A DNA stretch of 37,723 bases. Source: Actinomycetes bacterium (GTDB lineage Bacteria; Actinomycetota; Actinomycetes; Actinomycetales; Cellulomonadaceae). Made by a program: the position numbers and the translations under genes. Positions 32,149 through 37,723 of this stretch are shown one piece after another (positions within the stretch are counted from its first letter, which is position 1; each line of letters starts with the position of its first letter). The notes beneath the pieces are model-generated. The model saw nothing but the letters and a program-made list of their open reading frames with translations. It had not been told where the DNA came from and ran no database searches. The stretch lies in contig JAJYTJ010000018.1 of the NCBI GenBank assembly GCA_021793115.1, positions 1 to 37,723 of the forward strand. The letters are read 5' to 3'.

Positions 32149-33216
32149 CTACAGGCGACCGGTCAGCGCCTGCAGCCCGAGGCTGCTGCTCGCCACCGCG
32201 ATCCACAGCACGCCGCCGAGAGCGAGCGGTCGCCACCCGGCACGGCGCAGGCCCTCCACCGGCGTGAGCAGCCCCACGCCAGCGAGCGCGACGGCCGTGA
32301 GCACCCGCGCCGTCCAGTCCACGCCCGGCAGCCAGCCCGGCGGCACCACACCCGTGCTGTTCACGCCTGCGGCGACGAGGAACAGGACGAGGAACGGCGG
32401 CACCAGCCGGGACCACCGCAGCGTCGGTGCGGGTCCGCCGTCCGCCGTGGCCGCGGCCCGCGCCCGGCGATGGGCGCCGACCGCCAGCCCCAGGGAGATC
32501 GGCACGATCATCAGGGTCCGCGTCAGCTTGACGACCACCGCGGTAGCCAGGGCGCTCGCCCCGAAGACGGTCCCGGCCGCGACCACGGACGAGGTGTCGT
32601 TGATCGCGGTGCCGGCCCACAGGCCGAACGCCGCCTGCGACAGCCCCATCGCGTGGCCGATCAACGGGAACAGCACCGCGGCCAGGGCGTTGAACAGGAA
32701 GATCGTGGTGATGGCGGTGGCGATCGCCACCTCGGAAGCCCCGATGACGGCACTGGTGGTTGCGATCGCCGAGGCGCCGCAGATGGCCGTCCCGACGCCG
32801 ACCAGGGTGCGCGTCTCGCGGTTGAGCCCCAGGCGCCGGCCGACCAGCGCGGCGCCGACCAGCCCGACCGCCAGCGTGCCGAGCATCACCGGGAGGGCGG
32901 ACCGACCGGTGCGGACCACCTGGCTGAGCGACAGCCCGAGTCCGAGCAGCACCACGGCGGCCTGCAGCACCTGCTTGGAGGCGAACTTGGCACCGGCACC
33001 CAGGTCGAGCAACACGGAGCGCCGCACCAGCACCTCGCGGGTCAGCACGCCGAGCACGATGCCGATCACAGGGCCGCCCACGACCGGGACGAGGACGCCC
33101 ATCCAGGTGGCGAGGCCGCCGAGCGTCGCTGCGATCAGGAGGCCCGGCCACCGGCGGCTGCGGACGGCGGCCACACTGACGGGGGTCGGGGCGAGGGAGG
33201 TCTCGGAGCTGGTCAC
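32149..33216 (-). CDS. YeiH-family putative sulfate exporter/permease
   Basis: A 355-residue membrane protein of the UPF0324/YeiH family with about 10 hydrophobic segments. Family marks: GVLVPVVGGPVIGIVLGVLTRE at the start, FASKQVLQAAVVLLGLGLSLSQV, TLVGVGTAICGASAIATTSAVIGAS, and FGLWAGTAINDTSSVVAAG. The GTG at 33216 is selected; it begins just before the first hydrophobic segment, and CAGGCT lies 6 bases upstream, suggesting a leaderless message. The gene diverges from a lysR gene, the same pairing as yeiH/yeiE in E. coli, which supports regulation by that LysR. The transported substrate is not proven for the family. Its 3' end is close to a decayed acetyltransferase on the other strand. Confidence 0.88.
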   Translation of the reverse strand: MTSSETSLAPTPVSVAAVRSRRWPGLLIAATLGGLATWMGVLVPVVGGPVIGIVLGVLTREVLVRRSVLLDLGAGAKFASKQVLQAAVVLLGLGLSLSQVVRTGRSALPVMLGTLAVGLVGAALVGRRLGLNRETRTLVGVGTAICGASAIATTSAVIGASEVAIATAITTIFLFNALAAVLFPLIGHAMGLSQAAFGLWAGTAINDTSSVVAAGTVFGASALATAVVVKLTRTLMIVPISLGLAVGAHRRARAAATADGGPAPTLRWSRLVPPFLVLFLVAAGVNSTGVVPPGWLPGVDWTARVLTAVALAGVGLLTPVEGLRRAGWRPLALGGVLWIAVASSSLGLQALTGRL

Positions 33217-33218
33217 CC

Positions 33219-33284
33219 GAGCAGCCTGTGCCCGCGGCGACGTCCTGGCTAGCCGCCGGTCGCCGATCACGTCATAGGCTGCTC
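33219..33284. promoter_or_regulatory. Inverted repeat between yeiH-like and lysR genes
   Basis: GAGCAGCCTGTG (33219-33230) and CATAGGCTGCTC (33273-33284) are 12-bp arms with one mismatch, 42 bases apart, each immediately next to a start codon. They contain the -10-like elements of both genes (CAGGCT at 33228-33223 on the minus strand and TAGGCT at 33275-33280). They may be LysR sites or mirrored leaderless promoters. Confidence 0.6.
33275..33280 (+). promoter_or_regulatory. -10 element of lysR, leaderless transcript predicted
   Basis: TAGGCT ends 6 bases before the ATG at 33287. There is no ribosome-binding site, so the message probably starts at the A of ATG. A small dyad CATAGG/CCTATG (33273-33278, 33284-33289) also covers the start codon. 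Confidence 0.55.
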
Positions 33285-33286
33285 CT

Positions 33287-34216
33287 ATGGCAACACTCCC
33301 GGCCGCCGCGCCGGACCTGCGCGCCCTCCGTCTCCTCGTCGCCGTGGCGGACGACGGTGGCATCGGTGCGGCCGCACGGGCGCTGGGGATCAGCCAGCCC
33401 TCGGCCAGCGACGGTGTCCGCGCGCTCGAGCGGCGGCTCGGGCTCGGGCTCGTCCGACGAGGACGCACGGGCTCGGAGCTGACCGACGCGGGTCGGATCG
33501 TCGTGGAGCTCGCACGCCGCGTGCTCGCCGCGACGAGCGACCTGACGGATGCCGCGCGGACCCTGCGCGGCGAGGCCGCCACGCAGCTGACGGTGTGCGC
33601 CAGCCTCACGGTGGCCGAGCACCTGGTGCCGCAGTGGCTGGTCAGAATGTCGCACGAGGCACCGGAGATCAGCATCGCCGTGCGGATGGCGAACTCCGCG
33701 GACGTGGCCGAGCAGGTGCGCTCCGGAGCGGTCGCCCTGGGGTTCGTCGAGGGCGCGTCCGCACCGCGTGGGCTGCACAGCGCCACGATCTGCACGGACG
33801 AGCTCGCGCTCCTGGTGCGGGCCACGCACCCGTGGGCCAGCACGACGACGCCGCTGCAGCCGCGGGACCTCGACGGCGTGCCGCTGGCGCTGCGGGAGCC
33901 CGGCTCGGGGACCCGGGACGTGCTCGAGCGCTGGCTCGCCGAGGACGGGGTCCGGCCCACCGCTGCGGTCGAGGTCGCCTCCACCACGGCCCTCGTCGCC
34001 GCGGCGCTGTCCGGCGTGGCCCCCACCGTCATCTCCCGGCTCGCGGTGCAGACCGAGCTCGCGGAGGGCCGCCTGGTGCAGGTGCCGCTCGCGGCCGCGC
34101 ACGCGGCTCACCATCGCGGCAGCCCGTTGCGCCGGCGCATCCGCGCCGTCTGGCGCGGTCCCGCGGCACCCGGGCCGGCGGCGGCACGGCTGCTCGAGGT
34201 GATCCTCGAGCGGTGA
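33287..34216 (+). CDS. LysR-family transcriptional regulator
   Basis: A 309-residue regulator. The N-terminal winged helix-turn-helix has LRLLVAVADDGGIGAAARALGISQPSASDGVRALERRLG at about 12-51, as in all LysR proteins, and RTGSELTDAG marks the wing. The C-terminal effector domain shows the periplasmic-binding-like core: LTVCASLTVAEHLVPQWL, VALGFVEG, the hinge TDELALLVRATHPWA and REPGSGTRD, which is the usual ligand-loop sequence. It is divergent from the YeiH-like transporter gene, whose E. coli counterpart is paired with the LysR protein YeiE. The effector is unknown. The start ATG at 33287 is probably leaderless. GC content drops immediately after the gene, marking the left edge of the acquired region. 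Confidence 0.93.
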   Translation: MATLPAAAPDLRALRLLVAVADDGGIGAAARALGISQPSASDGVRALERRLGLGLVRRGRTGSELTDAGRIVVELARRVLAATSDLTDAARTLRGEAATQLTVCASLTVAEHLVPQWLVRMSHEAPEISIAVRMANSADVAEQVRSGAVALGFVEGASAPRGLHSATICTDELALLVRATHPWASTTTPLQPRDLDGVPLALREPGSGTRDVLERWLAEDGVRPTAAVEVASTTALVAAALSGVAPTVISRLAVQTELAEGRLVQVPLAAAHAAHHRGSPLRRRIRAVWRGPAAPGPAAARLLEVILER

Positions 34217-34427
34217 CACGACGTCCGGTCATCAACCTCGAATGCAGAACCACCGCCACGGACCGCCCCAGCGGCACCGGTGACATCGCCGGTCGGAGGC
34301 GTCGACGAATGTCGCGTCGCCGGTCGTGTCGGTGGACCTGTTGCGATGCCACTCAAACCACGGGAACTGGCAGAAGCGCAGGTCAGAAGCGATTCTGGTC
34401 ACGTCTCGGGCCACGACACCTGAGGCG
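34217..34427. other. Junction region of the acquired segment
   Basis: No gene is supported. The base composition begins to fall here. A minus-strand frame encoding VTRIASDLRFCQFPWFEWHRNRS looks somewhat protein-like but has no context or start, so it is recorded only as a possible remnant. Confidence 0.3.
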
Positions 34428-34742
34428 ATGCCAACCCCGCGACGACAGCCGAAACGGGCGCGTCAGCCGACCGCGGAGCAAGCTCGCGAGTTGGTCGACA
34501 CCTACCGTGCCGGCGACTCGACGTACACACTTGCGCGACGGTTCGGGCTGTGCCGGGAGACGGTAGCTGGGCACCTGGAGCGGGCAGGGGTTGACCGGCG
34601 AGGTGCGACCGCGCCCGCGGCAACGCGCTCGGTGCCGCGTGTGGCGTCCCAAGTCGGTCGCTCACCTCAGACCCGGTGCCCGGAGAAGAGGATCAGGCTC
34701 CGACCTTCCCGTAAGAACCGCAGCGCGGACCGCTCGCTCTAG
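34428..34742 (+). pseudogene. Recombinase-type helix-turn-helix remnant
   Basis: The frame from the ATG at 34428 encodes 104 residues. The first half, RQPTAEQARELVDTYRAGDSTYTLARRFGLCRETVAGHLERAGV, is a typical helix-turn-helix as found at the C-terminus of actinobacterial serine recombinases and small resolvase-like DNA-binding proteins. The rest is an Arg/Ser-rich tail with no recognised fold. No catalytic resolvase domain is present upstream, so it is most likely the leftover end of a site-specific recombinase that brought in the neighbouring genes. A short stand-alone DNA-binding protein is the alternative; the upstream sequence has only a poor ribosome site. Confidence 0.45.
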
Positions 34743-34776
34743 TCGACCGACAGGCTTGCCTGCGAAACGTCGGTCG

Positions 34777-35316
34777 CTACTCGATGCGCGGCGGGCGGTA
34801 GGCGATGCCTCTGAGGCCAGCGTTCTTCATCGCCGTCGCCACGTCGTCCCGCGCGATCATCACGACACCAACGCCAAACGGAGCGAACAGCGCGTGCCGG
34901 TCGAGCTTGGCGCGTGAAAGCACCCACCGGATCGGCAGCCCGCTCGGACCCCAGTCGGTGTACGTCTCGTCGTACATGTCGAACGTCGACGCAAAATGTG
35001 GGATGAAGTACTCGTGCTCGACCCCGTCGAACCCGGTGAATGGGGCGTCGATCCATTCGATCTCATCGCCCTCACCCAAGAGCGGCTCGACCACCTCTCG
35101 GAACCTTCGTGAGACGAGGCGAATGTCGTGGACCGTCCCGAGCCAATCGGGGAGGTCGGCGTCGCCACGGTGACTCCAGCCGAACGGCAGGCGCCAGCCC
35201 GCGTCGATCCGACCGAGCTCAATGAACCGGTACTTCACCGCCGGAGGTTGTGCCGGAACGAAGCCCGCTAGGCCGGCGTCCTCAGTCGGCCCGATCACCC
35301 AGAAATCGTTGGCCAC
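34777..35316 (-). CDS. Putative immunity protein (Imm43-like)
   Basis: A 179-residue acidic soluble protein. The GTG at 35316 is preferred over the GTG at 35334 because gggggaag lies just upstream of it. Visible elements: DFWVIGP at the start; LPDWLGTVHDIRLVSRRFREVVEPLL; IEWIDAPF; HEYFIPHFASTFDMYDETYT; PIRWVLSRAKLDRHALFAPFG; and a closing VATAMKNAGLRGIAYRPP. This pattern recalls the Imm43/Imm11-type immunity proteins of polymorphic toxin systems, but the match is from memory and unverified. It overlaps the end of the upstream secreted protein by 22 bases, so the two are translationally coupled: the toxin is made first, its antidote immediately after. Low GC relative to the rest of the window indicates transfer. 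Confidence 0.7.
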   Translation of the reverse strand: MANDFWVIGPTEDAGLAGFVPAQPPAVKYRFIELGRIDAGWRLPFGWSHRGDADLPDWLGTVHDIRLVSRRFREVVEPLLGEGDEIEWIDAPFTGFDGVEHEYFIPHFASTFDMYDETYTDWGPSGLPIRWVLSRAKLDRHALFAPFGVGVVMIARDDVATAMKNAGLRGIAYRPPRIE

Positions 35317-37397
35317 GTCTTCCCCCGATTGCACTTCCAGTATGCGACGCGCACGATCGTCGGGTCACCGGTCACCACCCTCGAAACGTACTCGTCGAAC
35401 CTCGACAGGAATGTCGCGGTGTCAGAAGAGTCGTTGTAGGCGTTCCGCATGTTCCTCAGCACCCATGCGTGGTACTCGGCGGGGTGCGGTCCCAGGTGTG
35501 GCATCTGCACCTGGTTCCACGCTCGCGTCGGGTCGTCGAGGCGGAGTGGCGTCGCGCTCGGGTCGCGTGAGTTGACATCGGCAAGGATGTCATTGAACTT
35601 GGCGGCCCAGTCTCCGTACTTGGTTGCCATGTGGTGGTACTGGTCTGGCATGGCGTCGATTAGGTCCTTGCGAGCCACATCGTTGAGGCAACTCTTGGGG
35701 GGCTTGTTTGCGCCTGATTCCGCGGGGGCTGGGTCTGGACCTGGCTGAACGATCGTCTGGTCCGCGCAGCTGCCGTCGTCGGCGATCAGATCGCAGTTGG
35801 GCTCGAGACGTGGCGGCTCAACCGCTGTGACCGCATCGACAAGAGCCCGGATCACCCGCGAGGCGGCGTTTGACGACGATTGAGCTGCGAAGTCGAGACC
35901 GACGGGAATGCCGAGCCTCTCGCAGACCAAGAAAGTGTCGGGAACTGAAGCGTCGGGCGCATCTATGCGGACGAACTCGCCCAGTACCTCGCACGCGGTG
36001 GGGTCGGCGTACCTGGCTGACAGGTCCGCGATCTTCCGCGCGACGACGTCACTGGTGATTTCGAGTGTCGGCCACGGCTCGTAGTTCATCGTGCCGTCGG
36101 GCGTCAGCGTTGCGTTCGGCAAGATGCGGCCTGGGTCCCGGAACACCGAGCAGCGATCCAAGGAGACGGTGTACTCGCCCCACTGGCATTGGTAGTTGTT
36201 CGTCCGGTTCGGGTCGACGTACCAGTCCGGACAGGCGATCGCGGCGAGGCCACAGCTCGTCAGGCCTTGCGGGGTCTCCTGGAACAGCCGCAGTAGGCAG
36301 GTCGAGTCGACGCAGTCCGGGTAGTTGTCGGGGATCGTTTGGATCGTCGGGTCGGTCGTGATGTTCGGCACGATCGTCTGTCCGGTGCCGCCGCCAGCGG
36401 GGAGCCAGTCGACTTTGCCGCTGCTGGCGACCGTGCCCGCGGGACAGGGCAACGCGGCGTAGGGCACGCTCGCGCCGGGGGTCAACGTGACGGTGATGTC
36501 TTGGGTGTACGTGGCAGTTGCACCGTCGGCGCCCCTGCACGTCAGGGTTTGGCGCACCGTGCCGGTACCGGCGGGAGTCGAGGGCGGGGTGATCACGTCC
36601 CCGGGTGGCACCCAGATCCCGATCGCGGTGTTGTCCGGCTTGCCGTACGAGCGGCCCGGACCGAACTCGATCACGTACCGCTGGCCCGCGCTGATGTGGA
36701 TCGCCAGGCCCGTTGTATACGGCGAGTTCAACCATCCGCCGATGTTCCAGAGCGTCGCTAGGTTCGGGTGCGTCTGCCCCGTGGGCCAGTCCACCGAGCC
36801 GTACAGCACCACCTTGTAGGCCAGCATCATGTAGCGGCCCGGTGATGTCGCGAACGAGAAGGTCCCGGTGGGGTCGCCCGCTTGACCGAAGGCCGGACCG
36901 TTGAAACTCACCGTCAGCGGCCTGGTCACCGAGCCGTCGGGCGGCCAGCCGCCGAACGGTGACGGGAACGTGGGGGACACGGAGTAGCCCGCGGGGATCC
37001 CGGCGCTCATGGTCAGGCCGGTGGTGCCGTTCGCGCCCACGCTTACCTGGCCCGCCGCCCAACCCTTGATCGCCAGGTAGGCGGCGACCCCGGTGCCGAA
37101 GACCCCGGCACCACCCGCGACAGCGGTGCCGAGAGAGACCCCGCTCACGCCCGGGGCCGCACCGGCCGTCCCGGCGACTGTGGACCCCTCCATGAGCGCC
37201 TGCGAGGCGCTGACGCCGTTGCCCGTACCGGCCGCAATCGCGTCCGAGTCAGCAAGCACCGCCAGACCCTCGGGCTCACACTGAATCGTGATTTCGCAGA
37301 TTCCGACTGCCGCGGCCGGAGCCGCGCCTATGCCACTGAGCCCGATGCTGATGGCGGCGGCTGTCGCGGTGGCGGTGAGCAAGTGTCGAGAACGCAA
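35295..37397 (-). CDS. Secreted protein with C-terminal AHH/HNH-like putative nuclease toxin domain
   Basis: Taken from a TTG at 37397, preceded by gggggacagg, it is 700 residues and opens with a clean Sec signal peptide: RSRHLLTATATAAAISIGL, ending APAAAVG near 30. An ATG at 37442 (15 residues longer) is an alternative. After a Gly/Ala-rich segment (about 60-110) there are beta-rich extracellular-like regions, including FNGPAFGQAGDPTGTFSF, and a Cys-containing region (about 330-460). The C-terminus, about 575-700, has YHHMATKYGDWAAKFNDIL (His588, His589) and WNQVQMPHLGPHPAEYHAWV (His634, 638, 643), matching the layout of AHH-type HNH endonuclease toxins. The stop overlaps the immunity gene. 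Similar modular proteins are contact-dependent or secreted antibacterial toxins; nuclease activity is inferred. Confidence 0.72.
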   Translation of the reverse strand: MRSRHLLTATATAAAISIGLSGIGAAPAAAVGICEITIQCEPEGLAVLADSDAIAAGTGNGVSASQALMEGSTVAGTAGAAPGVSGVSLGTAVAGGAGVFGTGVAAYLAIKGWAAGQVSVGANGTTGLTMSAGIPAGYSVSPTFPSPFGGWPPDGSVTRPLTVSFNGPAFGQAGDPTGTFSFATSPGRYMMLAYKVVLYGSVDWPTGQTHPNLATLWNIGGWLNSPYTTGLAIHISAGQRYVIEFGPGRSYGKPDNTAIGIWVPPGDVITPPSTPAGTGTVRQTLTCRGADGATATYTQDITVTLTPGASVPYAALPCPAGTVASSGKVDWLPAGGGTGQTIVPNITTDPTIQTIPDNYPDCVDSTCLLRLFQETPQGLTSCGLAAIACPDWYVDPNRTNNYQCQWGEYTVSLDRCSVFRDPGRILPNATLTPDGTMNYEPWPTLEITSDVVARKIADLSARYADPTACEVLGEFVRIDAPDASVPDTFLVCERLGIPVGLDFAAQSSSNAASRVIRALVDAVTAVEPPRLEPNCDLIADDGSCADQTIVQPGPDPAPAESGANKPPKSCLNDVARKDLIDAMPDQYHHMATKYGDWAAKFNDILADVNSRDPSATPLRLDDPTRAWNQVQMPHLGPHPAEYHAWVLRNMRNAYNDSSDTATFLSRFDEYVSRVVTGDPTIVRVAYWKCNRGKTWPTISG

Positions 37398-37597
37398 CCT
37401 GTCCCCCAAAGGTTGGTCCGAGTGTCGGGCGTGACCGAACATAGAGCAGGTCCCGTCCGGGCAAGAGCAGATGGTGCGGATTGACCCGAATGGCCTAACC
37501 GGCGTTCGTCGCTCCGCTGGCTGCACGAGTGGATGAAGCACGCAGCCTCAATGCAGGCGGCCCAAGGGCGTTCAGCGCATTCCACTGCGCCGTTAGC
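37398..37597. other. Upstream region of the putative toxin gene
   Basis: It contains an alternative ATG (37442) in frame and no other supportable gene. No convincing promoter was recognised; the region ends at the presumed insertion sequence boundary. Confidence 0.35.
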
Positions 37598-37723
37598 GGC
37601 TCTTCCCAGCAGAGGGTGTAGTCGGGGTGTGATGCCTGCTCGCGTGTCGGCGTCCGGGTAGGCGTCGAGGTCTTCCGAAGATGGGAGTTCTCACACAGCC
37701 CATCCGAAAGACCTCGACGTGCG
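37598..37723 (+). mobile_element. Probable left end of an insertion sequence, cut by the window
   Basis: GGCTCTTCCCAGCAGAGGGT at 37598 resembles the terminal repeat style of ISL3-like elements in actinobacteria. It is followed by about 80 bases of non-coding sequence and a long hairpin. An ATG at 37681 opens a frame reading MGVLTQPIRKTSTC that runs off the window and could be the transposase start. The family assignment is from memory and the other end is not visible, so this is tentative. Confidence 0.45.
37663..37719. repeat. Long imperfect hairpin inside the presumed insertion sequence end
   Basis: CGTCGAGGTCTT (37663-37674) and AAGACCTCGACG (37708-37719) are perfect 12-bp arms. The pairing continues inward imperfectly through CCGAAGATGGG and CCCATCCG, leaving a loop of about 12-14 bases. 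It covers the putative transposase start and may control its expression. Confidence 0.6.

Noticed and set aside
34232..34414. Short minus-strand frame with LRFCQFPWFEWHRNRS
   Set aside because: Somewhat protein-like but no start, ribosome site or recognisable family; noted only as possible remnant sequence.

Overview
The window is a very GC-rich (roughly 72-75% by eye), densely packed chromosomal segment. It has GTG starts, GTGA/ATGA gene overlaps, OmpR-type two-component systems, a MurT/GatD pair, an actinobacterial-style coproporphyrinogen oxidase and candidate leaderless TANNNT-6nt-ATG promoters. These point to an actinobacterium, most likely a Micrococcales member near Cellulomonas; the genus is an inference.

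Layout. 1-1786: a 5'-truncated esterase, a frameshifted histidine-kinase remnant and a ydeI-like gene. 1787-7201: a 5.3 kb accessory segment bounded by two copies of the ydeI 3' end (66 bp, about 90% identical). It holds an amidase/CHAP-like remnant, an unknown gene and a large HTH-nSTAND-WD40 ATPase (14 WD-type blades). 7192-8782: an SDR oxidoreductase and a divergent tetR around a perfect 22-bp palindrome. 8801-12216: a secreted DUF2202 protein, an OmpR/histidine kinase pair whose sensor has a Gly/Gln-rich loop, and a DsrE-like protein. 12345-15559: two MFS exporters, the second behind a clear promoter with two dyad operators. 15612-17617: gatD-murT (lipid II amidation). 17835-20444: a radical SAM/SPASM protein with coproporphyrinogen oxidase (heme). 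20597-23397: an MBL-fold hydrolase, then a coupled small membrane protein, ABC ATPase and permease. 23493-27926: PAP2 phosphatase, DedA protein and a kinase-regulator-kinase cluster. 28029-30254: tdh-kbl (threonine to glycine). 30412-34216: a possible SUKH-like protein, a decayed acetyltransferase, and a YeiH-type transporter divergent from a LysR regulator.

34217-37723 has visibly lower GC and looks acquired. It contains a recombinase-type HTH remnant, a predicted immunity gene, a secreted protein with a C-terminal AHH/HNH-like putative nuclease domain overlapping that immunity gene, and what looks like the end of an insertion sequence.

The most interesting candidates are the secreted toxin/immunity pair at the right end, the repeat-bounded nSTAND-WD40 segment, and the recurring leaderless promoter architecture at regulator genes. 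All family names come from motif recognition by eye; no database search was run.
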